A stretch of DNA of 64,000 bases from Rhodanobacter glycinis (GCF_900114325.1 NZ_FOSR01000007.1:62001-126000); one strand, 5' to 3'; shown: positions 41,888 through 56,803, counted from the first letter of the stretch. A program made the numbers and translations. Notes: generated from the letters alone by a model not told the origin.

Positions 41888-42604
41888 CAATGCATGTCGT
41901 CGGGCCGCTCGGTGCGGCTGGGCAGTGCTTTCAGTACACCCGGAGCCTTCCCACTGGTGGGCGGGAACCCCGAAAGGCATCCGTCCCCGGATGGAAAGGC
42001 CTGTTCGATACCTGTCGCAGCGCAAGGGCGGTATCGCGGCGGGCCGGCGAGATGAAGGCGCATGGCGCGACTTCGGTCAGGCGGTCTTGCTGCGGTCGCC
42101 CTGTGCACGGGCCGGGCCGGCAAGCCACGGTACGGGCACGAGGCAGCGCGACGCGCGGGCGTCGCGAGCGGTTCAAGCGGTCGACTACGGAATCGGTGGT
42201 CGCGGCGGCTGCCGGATATGTCGAACAGCGGTTGCCCACGAACCTACGCGTGGGTCACAGGGTAATGGTTGCGCGGCGGCAAGTCCAGTGGGCGGATGGC
42301 CGGTTGTTGACGGGCGGGGCGATGGGCAAGGGCAGCATGTGACACGTTGCGTCGATTCCGGCCTGCCCGCGTGCCTGCGACGTCGAGGCGAGCGATGGAA
42401 TCGGGATTCCGTGATGTGGCACACGCTTTGCTTGCTTCGGTTCAACGGGTGTTGTCTGTATGTTGTTTGCGCCCAGGGGAGGGGCCGGCGGGAATCGGTG
42501 CGAATGGGACGTCAGCCCCGCGCATTGCATCCTGCCCGGCATGATGAAGCCGGGAAAATACCAGGCGTGTCGCAGGATTCGCGGCGCGAACGGAGATGAA
42601 GTGC
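41888..42604. other. 717-bp gene-free stretch between scpA and the PilZ gene
   Basis: No frame has convincing protein character. On the minus strand a small open frame (ATG 42063, 58 codons) ends TGATG over the scpA start, and the scpA leader contains hairpins CATCCG/CGGATG and CCCAC/GTGGG. On the plus strand a sigma-54 promoter lies at 42417, leaving a PilZ leader of about 160 nt with one hairpin CCCGGC/GCCGGG near 42536. The middle (about 42070-42400) shows nothing I can name. Confidence 0.6.
42417..42432 (+). promoter_or_regulatory. Sigma-54 (RpoN) promoter of the PilZ gene
   Basis: TGGCACACGCTTTGCT fits the -24/-12 consensus TGGCAC-R-N4-TTGC-W at every defined position, with correct spacing. 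Transcription would start near 42443 and run into the PilZ gene. An activator of the NtrC type must bind upstream; no obvious site was recognised. Confidence 0.75.
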
Positions 42605-42976
42605 ATGACCATGACCGATGACGAAGCCAGGGATGGTTCCAGCAAGGAGCAACTGCGCCCAGCGCGCATGCGCATCCAGACCACGGTGCTGATGAGCCAC
42701 GGCGACGAATCGCACCCCACCGAGTTGGTGGACATTTCGGCGACGGGCGTGTTGTTGCGTCGACCACTGGGCTGGAATGGTGAATCCGGCCAGAGCTGGG
42801 TGCTGGACATGATCTTCGGACACGACCTGCACATCCATCTGGAGGCGCAGGTGGCGCGGGTGTCCGCCCGCCATATCGGTTTTGCTTACACGCATATCCC
42901 GGAAGACAAGCAGGTGCCGTTGTGGAACCTGCTGGGTGGCTACGCCGATATCCTGGAGTTGTGGCAGGACGAGTGA
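42605..42976 (+). CDS. PilZ-domain protein (c-di-GMP binding)
   Basis: A 123-residue single PilZ domain. The conserved Arg cluster RPARMRIQT near the N-terminus and VDISATGVLLRRP (DxSxxG type) form the c-di-GMP site in the family. The start is ATG 42605, with GGAG ten bases ahead; ATG 42596 is too close to that site and ATG 42611 is possible. Behind a sigma-54 promoter, it may tie c-di-GMP to motility, pili or surface growth. No flagellar or pilus gene is near. Confidence 0.88.
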   Translation: MTMTDDEARDGSSKEQLRPARMRIQTTVLMSHGDESHPTELVDISATGVLLRRPLGWNGESGQSWVLDMIFGHDLHIHLEAQVARVSARHIGFAYTHIPEDKQVPLWNLLGGYADILELWQDE

Positions 42977-42996
42977 TGGCGCTCCTCGACGGAATA

Positions 42997-43030
42997 CATG
43001 AAAACGCCCGCTTTCGCGGGCGTTTTCATG
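42997..43030. terminator. Bidirectional terminator between the PilZ gene and fadD
   Basis: A perfect 15-bp stem CATGAAAACGCCCGC/GCGGGCGTTTTCATG with TTTC loop, between convergent genes. The A/T tracts are inside the stem. Confidence 0.88.
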
Positions 43031-43047
43031 TGCGGGTGCGCTGAAAC

Positions 43048-44736
43048 TCAGGTCGCGGGTGCAGCTTTCTTCTCGTCGCGCAATTCACGACGCAGGATCT
43101 TGCCCACGTTGCTCTTCGGCAGCGAGTCGCGGAACTCGATGATCTTCGGACGCTTGTAGCCGGTGAGATTGTCGTGGCAGAACTGCTTGAGCGCATCGGC
43201 GGTGAGGGCCGGGTCCTTGCGTACCACGAACAGCTTCACCACTTCGCCGGAATGTTCGTCCGGCGCACCGACGGCCGCCACCTCCAGCACGCCGGGATGC
43301 TGCATCACCACGTCCTCGACTTCGTTCGGGTACACGTTGAAGCCGGACACCAGGATCATGTCCTTCTTGCGGTCGACGATATAGAAGTAGCCGTTGGCGT
43401 CCATCTTCGCGATATCGCCGGTGTGCAACCAGCCATCGGCGCCAAGCACCTTGGCGGTTTCCTCGGGGCGCTTCCAGTAACCCTTCATTACCTGCGGGCC
43501 GCGCACCATCAGTTCGCCCACTTCACCGACCGGCAGCGGCTGGTTGTCCTCGGACCAGATCGCCACGTCGGTGGAGGGAATCGGCAGGCCGATCGAGCCG
43601 TTGTATGCCTTCAGGTCGAGCGGATTGATGCATGCGGCGGGCGAGGTCTCGGTGAGGCCGTAGGCCTCGGCCAACGTGCAGCCGGTAGCCTTTTTCCAGC
43701 GCTCGGCCACCGCGCGTTGCACGGCCATGCCGCCGCCGAGCGTCAGGTGCAGGCGCGAAAAATCCACCTCGCTGAAACCCGGGGTGTTGAGCAGGCCGTT
43801 GAACAGCGTGTTGACGCCGGTCAGTGCGGTGAAGCGCGATTTCTTCAGTTCCTTGACGAAGCCGGGCATGTCGCGCGGATTGGTGATCAGCCAGTTCAGG
43901 CCGCCCAGACGCATGAACACCAGGCCGTTGGCGCACAACGAAAAGATGTGATACAGCGGCAGCGCGGTGATGATGACTTCCTCGCCTTCCTTCGCGTTCT
44001 TGCCGATCCACGAGCCGGCCTGCAACATGTTGGCGACCATATTGCCGTGGCTGAGCATGGCGCCCTTGGCCACGCCGGTGGTGCCGCCGGTGTACTGCAG
44101 GAAAGCGATGTCGTCGTGGCCCAGTTCCACCTTCGACAGCGAATGCGCGCTGCCCTGCGCCAACGCATCACGGAAACGCACTGCCGACGGCAGGTGGTAA
44201 GCCGGTACCATTTTTTTCACGTGCTTGAGCGCGAAGTTGATCAGTGCGCCCTTGGGGAAGCCGAGCAGGTCGCCGATGCCGGTGGTGATGATGTGCTTCA
44301 CCTCGGTGTCGGCGACCACCTGCTGCAGCGTGGAGGCGAAATTGTCCAGCACCACGATGGCCTTGGCACCGGAGTCCTCGAGTTGGTGCTTCAGTTCGCG
44401 GGCGGTGTACATCGGATTGGTATTGACCACGATCAACCCGGCGCGCAACGCACCGAACAGGGCGATCGGGTATTGCAGGACGTTCGGCATCATGATCGCG
44501 ATGCGGTCGCCCTTGCCGAGTTTCAGCACGCCGGTGAGATAGCCGGCGAACTGGCGGCTCAGCGCGTCGATCTGGCCATAATCCAGCTGCTTGCCGAAGT
44601 TGCTGAAGGCAGGGCGGTCGCGGAAGCGTTCGAAGACTTCGTCCAGCACCGCCACGATCGAGGAATAGGTATCCAGGTCGATTTGCGTGGGTACGCCAGC
44701 CGGGTAGTGGTCAAGCCACGGACGCTCGTTGCTCAT
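43048..44736 (-). CDS. fadD: Long-chain-fatty-acid-CoA ligase
   Basis: A 562-residue ANL-superfamily enzyme that activates fatty acids to acyl-CoA at the inner membrane. The AMP-binding motif is [18 protein letters not shown]. The downstream [36 protein letters not shown] covers the hinge and fatty-acyl signature. ATG 44736 has AGGAG 11 bases upstream; the frame stays open upstream but runs into the acnA terminator. In xanthomonads the homologue RpfB also turns over DSF signals, but no rpf genes are near. Confidence 0.93.
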   Translation of the reverse strand: MSNERPWLDHYPAGVPTQIDLDTYSSIVAVLDEVFERFRDRPAFSNFGKQLDYGQIDALSRQFAGYLTGVLKLGKGDRIAIMMPNVLQYPIALFGALRAGLIVVNTNPMYTARELKHQLEDSGAKAIVVLDNFASTLQQVVADTEVKHIITTGIGDLLGFPKGALINFALKHVKKMVPAYHLPSAVRFRDALAQGSAHSLSKVELGHDDIAFLQYTGGTTGVAKGAMLSHGNMVANMLQAGSWIGKNAKEGEEVIITALPLYHIFSLCANGLVFMRLGGLNWLITNPRDMPGFVKELKKSRFTALTGVNTLFNGLLNTPGFSEVDFSRLHLTLGGGMAVQRAVAERWKKATGCTLAEAYGLTETSPAACINPLDLKAYNGSIGLPIPSTDVAIWSEDNQPLPVGEVGELMVRGPQVMKGYWKRPEETAKVLGADGWLHTGDIAKMDANGYFYIVDRKKDMILVSGFNVYPNEVEDVVMQHPGVLEVAAVGAPDEHSGEVVKLFVVRKDPALTADALKQFCHDNLTGYKRPKIIEFRDSLPKSNVGKILRRELRDEKKAAPAT

Positions 44737-44889
44737 GATGGATGTCGACTCCTGATCTTGATCGCCAAGGCATGTGATGGTGGCGATATCCCCTGCTGGC
44801 ATTGGAGCATACGCGCGCGTACAGCGGCAAGCCGCGGGCAGGGATGGCGGATGGTTCGGACGCATGTCGGCCGGGTATTTTCCCGCATG

Positions 44890-44925
44890 AAAAAAGCCGC
44901 CCCGACTGAAGTCGAGGCGGCTTTT
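44890..44925 (-). terminator. Terminator of acnA
   Basis: GCCGCC-c-CGAC/GTCG-a-GGCGGC, with one internal mismatch, TGAA loop and six T on the minus strand, 26 bp past the acnA stop. Confidence 0.85.
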
Positions 44926-44951
44926 CATTTCAACGCGACATGCGGCTTGGC

Positions 44952-47693
<2,742 letters not shown>

Positions 47694-47949
47694 GGGGACG
47701 TGCTCCTGGCTGAATCCTGCGGCTGGGATGGGGAAGGTCGGCGGCTGACAAACGCCGTCCGAGCCGGAAAAGACCGCAATTATCGCGCAAACGCCGCGCC
47801 GCCGTCAGTCGGTAGAGAGGTGTCGGTTCATGCGCGGGCCTTGCGGCAACACCAATGCCGACCGGTAGACTGCATCATCGGCGGGCATGCGGTGGGTACA
47901 CCGCATAGCATGGCGCCCCGGGCCATCACGCACAAACGCATTTCATGAC

Positions 47950-48942
47950 ATGCAGCATTCGATGATTTCGTTGACCCTTGCGGCCGTCTCGCTGCGTGAC
48001 CTGGCGTTGGTGCAGGCCGTGCATCGTCACGGCAGCTTCAACAGTGCGGCACGCGCCATGCACATCAGTCCCTCCGGCTTGTCGCACCAGGTGCAGAAGG
48101 TGGAGCAGGCGTTGGGCACGCCGTTGTTCGAGCGCGGCGGGCGCAAGATCGTGCCCACGGCCGGCGGAAAGCGACTGCTGCTGCAGATCGATGCCGTGCT
48201 GGGCGCGGCCGAACTCCTGCAGCAGACCGCACGCAGTGGTGCGGTGGCGTTTGGCGGGGAATTGCGGCTGGGCGTGCCGGCGTCGCTGGGGCCGTATCTG
48301 TTGCCGCATCTGATCGGCCCGTTTCCGCAGCATTTTCCAGGCGCGCGCCTGAGCCTTTCCGAAGGCAAGCCGCGTGGCCTGCTGCGGCGTTTGCACGAGG
48401 GCGAGCTGGATGCGGTGCTGGCGCCACCGATGCAAGCGGCCAGCGGCATCGCGGTGCGGCCGTTGTTCTTCGAGCCGTGGGACCTGATGTTGCGGGCCGA
48501 CCACGCGCTGGCCGGTCGCCGCCACGTGGCACTGGAGCAGCTCGATGCCGGCGATGCCACGCTGATGGCCGAAAACCATGCCGACGGCATGCCCGGCGAT
48601 GGCACCGAGCATGGTCATGTGCAGGATGTCAGCCTGGAAAGCCTGGCCGCGCTGGTGGTGTTGCGTGGTGGTTATGCACTGGTGCCGGCGCTGGCACGGG
48701 AGCGGCTGGCATCGATTCCCGACATCACCCTGGCCAAGCTCAAGGGGCCGGGGCAGGGTCGTGAGATCGACCTGTACTGGCGCGAAGCCATGCCGTGGCG
48801 CGAGGACATTGCCGCCTTCGGCCATCTGCTGCTGACCTTGGCGGGTCAGCTGCCGGTACTGCGCAAGCTGGCACCGGCGAAGGCCGTCGAGAAGAAGACC
48901 GTCGGCAAGAAATCCGCAGCCAGGAAATCGGTCGGCAAGTAG
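47950..48942 (+). CDS. LysR-family regulator (OxyR-like) with a lysine-rich tail
   Basis: A 330-residue LysR protein with an N-terminal winged helix (SFNSAARAMHISPSGLSHQVQKVEQALG) and a substrate-binding domain that resembles the OxyR branch in layout (PYLLPHLIGPFPQHFPGARLSLSEGK). A clear pair of OxyR peroxide-sensing cysteines is not seen, so peroxide sensing is doubtful. The last 20 residues are Lys/Ala-rich (VEKKTVGKKSAARKSVGK), unusual for the family. Starts at ATG 47950 or 47962; no strong ribosome binding site. Divergent from acnA. Confidence 0.85.
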   Translation: MQHSMISLTLAAVSLRDLALVQAVHRHGSFNSAARAMHISPSGLSHQVQKVEQALGTPLFERGGRKIVPTAGGKRLLLQIDAVLGAAELLQQTARSGAVAFGGELRLGVPASLGPYLLPHLIGPFPQHFPGARLSLSEGKPRGLLRRLHEGELDAVLAPPMQAASGIAVRPLFFEPWDLMLRADHALAGRRHVALEQLDAGDATLMAENHADGMPGDGTEHGHVQDVSLESLAALVVLRGGYALVPALARERLASIPDITLAKLKGPGQGREIDLYWREAMPWREDIAAFGHLLLTLAGQLPVLRKLAPAKAVEKKTVGKKSAARKSVGK

Positions 48943-48957
48943 CTTGCCGTCTGTCGT

Positions 48958-49860
48958 TCACCGGGATATTTCGCGCATCCCCAGCCGGGCCAGCGTGACG
49001 AAATGCTGCACGGCCGCCGAACGGTCATCGCGTCGGTAGGCGAGGGCGATCGGTGCACGCGGCATGTCGCCGACAATCGGCAGGTAGGTCACCTCGGGGC
49101 CGTTGATCCGGTTCACCGAGCGCGGTACCACGGAGACGCCGAAGCCGGCCTCGACCATCGGGATGATCGAGGATATCTGCGGCGCCGCCAGTCCCAGTTT
49201 CGGACTGAAGCCCGCACGATGGCAGGCGCCGACCACGGCGTCATAAAGCCCGTGCCCGATCTCGCGCGGAAACAGGATGAAGGTTTCCCCGGCCAGTGCC
49301 TCCAGCGAAATCGCCTCGGCCTTGACCGCGAGCGGATGCCGGTGTGGCAGCACGACCAGCATGTCCTCTTCCACCAGGGTTTCGACCACCAGTGCGTCAT
49401 CGGCTTCGATGGGTGGGCGGATGAAGGCCAGGTCGATGGTGTTGGCGTGCAGGCCTTCGATCAGCGCCGGCGTATTGCTCTGCTCGGGCAGCAGTTGCAC
49501 ATCGGGGTGCTGTTCGCGATAGCTCTGGATCAGCGCCGGCACCCGTGGCTGGAAATAGGTGGCGCCGGCGAAACCCAGTCGCAAGCGTCCCGACTCGCCG
49601 CGTGCCAGTCGCAATACGTCGGTCTTGGCCTGCTCGACTTGCGCCATGATCGATTCGGCCCGTTCCAGCAGCAACTGGCCGGCCTCGGTCAGCTCGACCC
49701 CGCGCGACAGCCGGCGGAACAGGCGCACGCCCAGTTCCCGTTCCAGCTGGCGGATCTGCATGCTCAGCGGTGGTTGGCCGATCCCCAGGCGGGCGGCGGC
49801 GCGGGTGAAGTGACGTTCGGTCGCCACGGCGACGAAGTAGCGCAGATGCCGCAATTCCAC
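48958..49860 (-). CDS. LysR-family transcriptional regulator
   Basis: A 300-residue LysR protein starting MELRHLRYFVAVATERHFTR, a hallmark of the BenM/CatM-like group. The helix-turn-helix lies at about 18-37 and the effector domain at about 90-295. It diverges from poxB across 111 bp that contain a 14-bp palindrome, so poxB is its most likely target. The effector is unknown. Confidence 0.9.
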   Translation of the reverse strand: MELRHLRYFVAVATERHFTRAAARLGIGQPPLSMQIRQLERELGVRLFRRLSRGVELTEAGQLLLERAESIMAQVEQAKTDVLRLARGESGRLRLGFAGATYFQPRVPALIQSYREQHPDVQLLPEQSNTPALIEGLHANTIDLAFIRPPIEADDALVVETLVEEDMLVVLPHRHPLAVKAEAISLEALAGETFILFPREIGHGLYDAVVGACHRAGFSPKLGLAAPQISSIIPMVEAGFGVSVVPRSVNRINGPEVTYLPIVGDMPRAPIALAYRRDDRSAAVQHFVTLARLGMREISR

Positions 49861-49890
49861 GTTGTCTGGCCTTTGTTATTCTCGAAAATA

Positions 49891-49904
49891 TATCGAATTC
49901 GATA
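49891..49904. promoter_or_regulatory. Putative LysR operator in the lysR-poxB intergenic region
   Basis: TATCGAATTCGATA, a perfect 14-bp palindrome, embedded in an AT-rich stretch (about 49871-49918) with related half-sites TTCTCGAA and ATTCCATATAT. LysR proteins bind dyads of T-N11-A type near divergent promoters, so this is a natural operator candidate. Confidence 0.5.
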
Positions 49905-49971
49905 ATTCCATATATTAGACGACGATGGCTGGTCGGGCGCATAGTTTTTCCATTCCCCGCGGAGAACCGTC

Positions 49972-51696
49972 ATGCCCAAGATCACGCTCGCCGACCAGAT
50001 GGCCGCCACGCTCGCCCAGGCTGGCGTCAAACGCATCTGGGGCGTCACCGGCGACAGCCTCAATGGCCTCAACGACAGCCTGCGCCGCCTGAAAAGCATC
50101 GAGTGGATGCATGTGCGGCACGAAGAAGTGGCGGCTTTCGCTGCCGGTGCCGAAGCCGCCGTGACTGGCGAGCTGGCGGTGTGCGCCGGCAGTTGCGGTC
50201 CGGGCAACCTGCATCTCATCAACGGGCTGTTCGACTGTCACCGCAACCACGTGCCGGTGCTGGCGATCGCCGCGCACATCCCGTCCTCCGAGATCGGCCT
50301 GGAGTATTTCCAGGAAACCCATCCGCAGGAACTGTTCAAGGAATGCAGCCACTACGTCGAGCTGGTGACCAACCCGGCACAGATGCCGCAGGTGCTGCAC
50401 CGGGCCATGCGCGCGGCGATCCTGCAGCGCGGCGTGGCCGTGGTGGTGATTCCCGGTGACGTGGCCTTGCAGGAAGCCGTGGCGCCGCTGGGCAACTGGC
50501 CCGCGCTGACGCCGCCAAGGATGCTGCCGAACGATGCCGATCTGGATCATCTGGCCGGCGTGCTGAACGACGGCGGCGCGGTCACCATTCTTTGCGGCAG
50601 CGGCTGTGCCGATGCACATGACGAAGTGGTGGCGTTGGCCGATGCGCTTGGCGCGCCCGTGGTGCACGCCCTGCGCGGCAAGGAATACGTTGAATGGGAC
50701 AACCCCTTCAGCGTGGGCATGACCGGCTTCATCGGTTTCAGCTCGGGCTATCACGCGATGCTGAATTGCGACACCTTGCTGATGCTCGGCACCGATTTTC
50801 CATACCGGCATTTCTATCCGGGCAAGGCGAAGGTGGTGCAGGTCGATTGCGATCCCTCGGCGTTGGGGCGTCGCGCGCGGCTGGATCTGGGCGTGGTCGC
50901 CGATGTGGGCGAAACCGTGCGGGCCCTGCTGCCGCGGCTGCAGAAGCGGACCGATCGTCGCTTCCTCGAAACCGCCCGCAAGCATTACGTCGCCGCGCGC
51001 AAAGGGTTGGACGATCTGGCCGTGCCGTCGCCGGCGGGGCGGGCCATCCATCCGCAATACCTGACCCGGCTGGTCAACGAGATGGCGTCCGAGGATGCCA
51101 TCTTCACCGCCGATGTAGGCACGCCGACGGTATGGGCTGCGCGCTACCTGCAGATGAATGGCCGGCGTCGCTTGCTGGGGTCGTTCAACCACGGCTCGAT
51201 GGCCAACGCGATGCCGCAGGCGATCGGCGCGCAGGCGGCCTTCCCGCAGCGGCAGGTGATTTCGCTGTCAGGCGATGGCGGTTTCGCCATGTTGATGGGC
51301 GACTTCATCACGCTGGCTCAACTGAAGTTGCCGGTGAAGGTGATCGTCTACGACAACAGCTCGCTGGGCTTCGTGGCAATGGAGATGAAAGCCAACGGTT
51401 ACCTGGATACCAATACCGATCTGGCGAATCCGGATTTTGCCGCGATGGCCAACGCGATGGGCGTGCTGGGCATCCGCGTCGAGGCCTCGGAAGACCTGGA
51501 GCCGGCACTGCGCCGTGCCTTCAATCACGATGGTCCGGTGCTGGTCGACGTGGTGACGGCGAAGCAGGAATTGGTGCTGCCGCCGAAGATCCAGTTGGAG
51601 CAGGCGCGTGGCTTCAGCCTGTACATGCTCAAGGCGATCATGAACGGGCGTGGCGACGAGGTGGTCGAGCTGGCCCAGACCAACTGGCGGCGTTGA
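49972..51696 (+). CDS. poxB: Pyruvate dehydrogenase (quinone), PoxB type
   Basis: A 574-residue thiamine-diphosphate and FAD enzyme that oxidises pyruvate to acetate and CO2, passing electrons to ubiquinone. The active-site Glu lies in [15 protein letters not shown]. The ThDP motif runs from [13 protein letters not shown] to the Asn pair region YDNSS. The length is close to E. coli PoxB (572). The GGAG before ATG 49972 supports the start. The quinone link fits the cyo oxidase in the window. Other oxidases of the family, such as acetolactate synthase, are less likely. Confidence 0.9.
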   Translation: MPKITLADQMAATLAQAGVKRIWGVTGDSLNGLNDSLRRLKSIEWMHVRHEEVAAFAAGAEAAVTGELAVCAGSCGPGNLHLINGLFDCHRNHVPVLAIAAHIPSSEIGLEYFQETHPQELFKECSHYVELVTNPAQMPQVLHRAMRAAILQRGVAVVVIPGDVALQEAVAPLGNWPALTPPRMLPNDADLDHLAGVLNDGGAVTILCGSGCADAHDEVVALADALGAPVVHALRGKEYVEWDNPFSVGMTGFIGFSSGYHAMLNCDTLLMLGTDFPYRHFYPGKAKVVQVDCDPSALGRRARLDLGVVADVGETVRALLPRLQKRTDRRFLETARKHYVAARKGLDDLAVPSPAGRAIHPQYLTRLVNEMASEDAIFTADVGTPTVWAARYLQMNGRRRLLGSFNHGSMANAMPQAIGAQAAFPQRQVISLSGDGGFAMLMGDFITLAQLKLPVKVIVYDNSSLGFVAMEMKANGYLDTNTDLANPDFAAMANAMGVLGIRVEASEDLEPALRRAFNHDGPVLVDVVTAKQELVLPPKIQLEQARGFSLYMLKAIMNGRGDEVVELAQTNWRR

Positions 51697-51748
51697 CGGC
51701 GCGCCGGCCGAGCCCGCAGGAGCGGGAATCGTGCCGAATCGAAAAGGC

Positions 51749-52372
51749 TCAGCCGTTGTCCAGCGTGGTGCCGGTGAGCAGGCCGCGAGCCAGCATGCTG
51801 CACTGGCGACGGTTCAGCAGAAACTGCCACTGGCGACCGCCGACCTGGCGCCACAACACTGCCGACCGCACCGCGGCCAGCAGGCTGGCGCGGACTTTTT
51901 CCACCACGGTCTCCTGTTGCAGCAGCTGCGGGTTGCCGGTGACCATCACGCGCGGTTTCAGCGTGGACAAAGTCGACGAATACACTGCGGCCAGCCGGCT
52001 GATCACCTGGGGCGAGTCTTGGCCGAAGTGGTCCACCTGCCTTTGCGCGGCGACGATGCCTTGTTGCAGTTGATCCAGCAGTTCGTGACGGGATGACAGG
52101 CTGCGTTCAAGTCGCATCACCGTGACTGCCATGCGCGTCACCGCCATGTCGCGGCCGTTTTCGTCGAGTTGCGCAATCAGCGTACGCAGGCCCAGCCGCA
52201 CGCCGGAGACGTTGCCGTAGACGCCCACGACCGACGGCGCGTCGATGCGGAACACACTCTTCAGGCTGGCTTCCAGCGCTTGCTCGTCGCAGCGGCCTTC
52301 GTTGGCCAGTTGCTGCGCCAGCGCTGTGGCCTGGAACAGGCCGGCAACCGCGAGCACGCGCTCTTCATTCAT
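51749..52372 (-). CDS. hflD: High frequency lysogenization protein HflD homologue
   Basis: A 207-residue all-helical HflD protein. ERVLAVAGLFQATALAQQLANEG at the N-terminus and the C-terminal VGGRQWQFLLNRRQCSMLARGLL are diagnostic. In E. coli it is a membrane-associated protein that sequesters phage lambda CII; its cellular role is unknown. It follows mnmA by 10 bp, the same order as in E. coli. ATG 52372 chosen; the upstream frame overlaps mnmA. Confidence 0.93.
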   Translation of the reverse strand: MNEERVLAVAGLFQATALAQQLANEGRCDEQALEASLKSVFRIDAPSVVGVYGNVSGVRLGLRTLIAQLDENGRDMAVTRMAVTVMRLERSLSSRHELLDQLQQGIVAAQRQVDHFGQDSPQVISRLAAVYSSTLSTLKPRVMVTGNPQLLQQETVVEKVRASLLAAVRSAVLWRQVGGRQWQFLLNRRQCSMLARGLLTGTTLDNG

Positions 52373-52382
52373 GGCAAAGGCT

Positions 52383-53507
52383 TCAAACACCGTTGTGCTG
52401 CTCTCGTTCGTGTGGGGACAGGCCGCCGTAGGCGGCATCGGTGGCGGCAATCACGGCGCCACCCAGGCAGGCCTCGCCATCATAGAAGACTACCGATTGA
52501 CCCGGGGTCACGGCACGTTGCGGCGTATCGAAGCGGACCTCGAGGCCACCATCGCACAGTTGCACCTCGCACGGCTGATCGGCCTGGCGATAGCGGGTCT
52601 TCGCTGTGCAGCGAAAGCGGTCCGCCGGAGCGTGGCCGGCCACCCAGCTGGGCGCTTCGGAGCGCAGGCGCTGCGAATTCAGCCAGTGGTTCTCGCCACC
52701 CTGGGCCACGTACAGCACATTGGCGGCGACATCCTTGCCGACCACGTACCAGGGTTCGCCACCGGCGTTCGTGCGGCCGCCGATGCCCAGGCCGTTGCGC
52801 TGGCCCAGGGTGTAATACATCACGCCCTGGTGCTCGCCCACCCGCAGTCCGTCTGGCGTGCGCATGTCGCCGGGCCGGGAGGGGATGTACTGCGCCAGGA
52901 AGCTGCGAAAGTCGCGCTCGCCGATGAAGCAGATACCGGTGGAGTCTTTCTTGGCATGGGTGGGCAGCGCCGCTTCGCGAGCCAGTTCGCGCACCCGGGA
53001 TTTCTCGATTTCGCCGACCGGGAACAGCGTGGCCGCCAGTTGCGGCTGGCCCAGTGCGTGCAGGAAATAAGTCTGGTCCTTGGATGCGTCCACTGCGCGC
53101 AGCAGGCGGTATTCGCCACGGCGGCAATCGACGCGGGCGTAATGGCCGGTGGCGATCTTTTCCGCACCCAGCGCGCGTGCCTCGTCGAGGAAGGTCTTGA
53201 ACTTGATCTCGCGATTGCACAGCACGTCGGGATTGGGCGTGCGGCCGGCGCGGTATTCGTCGAGGAAATGGGTGAACACACCATCCCAGTACTCGGCGGC
53301 AAAGTTGCGCGCATGGAACGGAATGCCCAGCCGGCCGCATACCGCCACGGCATCCTTGCGGTCGACATCGGTGGTACAGGGGCCGTTGCGGTCGTCCTCC
53401 TCCCAGTTCTGCATGAACAGGCCTTCGACCTCATGCCCGGCCTGTTGCAGCAGCAGCGCCGCGACGGAGGAGTCGACGCCGCCGGAAATGCCCAGCATCA
53501 CCTTCAT
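52383..53507 (-). CDS. mnmA: tRNA-specific 2-thiouridylase
   Basis: A 374-residue PP-loop enzyme that thiolates U34 of tRNA-Lys, -Glu and -Gln. The PP-loop is SGGVDSS (8-14). The two catalytic cysteines are Cys97 (PDVLCNRE) and Cys193 (TGICFIGER). Its ATG overlaps the nudJ stop by 4 nt, and hflD follows, so nudJ-mnmA-hflD form one operon. Confidence 0.96.
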   Translation of the reverse strand: MKVMLGISGGVDSSVAALLLQQAGHEVEGLFMQNWEEDDRNGPCTTDVDRKDAVAVCGRLGIPFHARNFAAEYWDGVFTHFLDEYRAGRTPNPDVLCNREIKFKTFLDEARALGAEKIATGHYARVDCRRGEYRLLRAVDASKDQTYFLHALGQPQLAATLFPVGEIEKSRVRELAREAALPTHAKKDSTGICFIGERDFRSFLAQYIPSRPGDMRTPDGLRVGEHQGVMYYTLGQRNGLGIGGRTNAGGEPWYVVGKDVAANVLYVAQGGENHWLNSQRLRSEAPSWVAGHAPADRFRCTAKTRYRQADQPCEVQLCDGGLEVRFDTPQRAVTPGQSVVFYDGEACLGGAVIAATDAAYGGLSPHEREQHNGV

Positions 53508-54022
53508 GGCGAGGCCGGATCGGGCAGCCAGTGCAGGGTGTCCAGCGGCAGGCGCGAACCGGCCAGCCAGGCGTCGATGCTCTGCAATACCAGCGGACTG
53601 CGCAGGCGATCGCCCAGTGCGGCGATTTCATCGCGGCTCAGCCAGAGCGCGCGGCGAATGCCAGTGTCCAGCGGTTGCGCCGGATCATGGCTGATCGCAC
53701 GGGCGGCGAAGCTGAAACGCAGCACCGCGTCGCCGTGTTCGGTACTGCGCCACTGGTGCACGCCGACCAGGTGCTGCAGTTGTACCGTCCAACCGGTCTC
53801 TTCCAGGGTTTCACGCACGGCCGCCCGGGCCAGGCTTTCGCCATCGTCCAGGTGCCCTGCGGGTTGGTTGTAGGCGAGGCGGCCGTTCACTTCCTCTTCG
53901 ACCATCAGGTAGCGTGCGCCGTCCGCGACGATGCAGGCGACGGTGACATGCGGGCGCCAGCGTTCGCTGGCAGGGGAAAGTGGGCTGGACACGGTGGGGA
54001 GGGGGGCTGGAAAAGACGTCAT
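53504..54022 (-). CDS. nudJ: Nudix phosphatase NudJ-type
   Basis: A 172-residue Nudix enzyme with the box [23 protein letters not shown] at about 71-93. E. coli NudJ releases phosphate from thiamine pyrophosphate precursors and nucleotides, and sits next to mnmA as here. The N-terminal 25 residues are Ser/Pro-rich; the alternative start is uncertain. Confidence 0.88.
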   Translation of the reverse strand: MTSFPAPLPTVSSPLSPASERWRPHVTVACIVADGARYLMVEEEVNGRLAYNQPAGHLDDGESLARAAVRETLEETGWTVQLQHLVGVHQWRSTEHGDAVLRFSFAARAISHDPAQPLDTGIRRALWLSRDEIAALGDRLRSPLVLQSIDAWLAGSRLPLDTLHWLPDPASP

Positions 54023-54074
54023 TGTGCCATCACCTTCAAGCCGTTGCCGGCGCGGGAGCGAATCCGGCGCGGCG

Positions 54075-54080
54075 TATAAT
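54075..54080 (+). promoter_or_regulatory. -10 element of clpS
   Basis: A perfect TATAAT in GGCGTATAAT, 28 bp before the clpS ATG. No good -35 at 16-18 bp is seen (TTGCCG lies 25 bp upstream), so activation or an unusual spacing is possible. Confidence 0.55.
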
Positions 54081-54108
54081 CGACATCGAAATATCTTCCA
54101 GAGGCAAC

Positions 54109-54435
54109 ATGGCTCACGAACCCGACCACGAGCATGACCACGAGCGCGGCCTGGCTGTCGAAACCTCGCGCCCCGAGGTCATGCGCCCGCCGTTGTTCCA
54201 GGTGGTGCTGCTCAATGACGATTTCACCCCGATGGACTTCGTGGTCGAGGTATTGCGCGGGTTTTTCGCGCTGGACCAGGAACAGGCGGTCCAGGTGATG
54301 CTGCACGTGCATACCCGCGGCAAGGGGGTGTGCGGCGTGTTTACCCGCGAGGTGGCCGAGACCAAGGTGACCCAGGTCAACGAATATTCACGCTCCCATC
54401 AGCACCCTTTGTTGTGCACTATGGAAAAGCTCTGA
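54109..54435 (+). CDS. clpS: ATP-dependent Clp protease adaptor ClpS
   Basis: A 108-residue adaptor that delivers N-degron substrates to ClpAP. The hydrophobic-pocket residues lie in [18 protein letters not shown], followed by the conserved [20 protein letters not shown]. The first 14 residues are His/Asp/Glu-rich ([14 protein letters not shown]), within the flexible arm that contacts ClpA. GAGG sits close before the ATG. clpA follows after 60 bp. Confidence 0.95.
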   Translation: MAHEPDHEHDHERGLAVETSRPEVMRPPLFQVVLLNDDFTPMDFVVEVLRGFFALDQEQAVQVMLHVHTRGKGVCGVFTREVAETKVTQVNEYSRSHQHPLLCTMEKL

Positions 54436-54495
54436 TCGACCCCATTTCGGGGACAACGGGCAACGCCCTCGCCATTTGCAACGGAGAAGGTCCGA

Positions 54496-56766
<2,271 letters not shown>

Positions 56767-56803
56767 CCGGCGGGAGCGGTGGCGCTCCCAAACGCCGGGC
56801 AAC

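Noticed and set aside
41925-42599. A 224-codon plus-strand frame in the scpA-PilZ gap
   Set aside because: Its composition (Arg, Gly, Cys, Trp-rich) is not protein-like, and a sigma-54 promoter and PilZ leader occupy its end.
42443-42604. c-di-GMP (GEMM) riboswitch in the PilZ leader
   Set aside because: The leader lacks the conserved GEMM core sequences; only one simple hairpin is visible.
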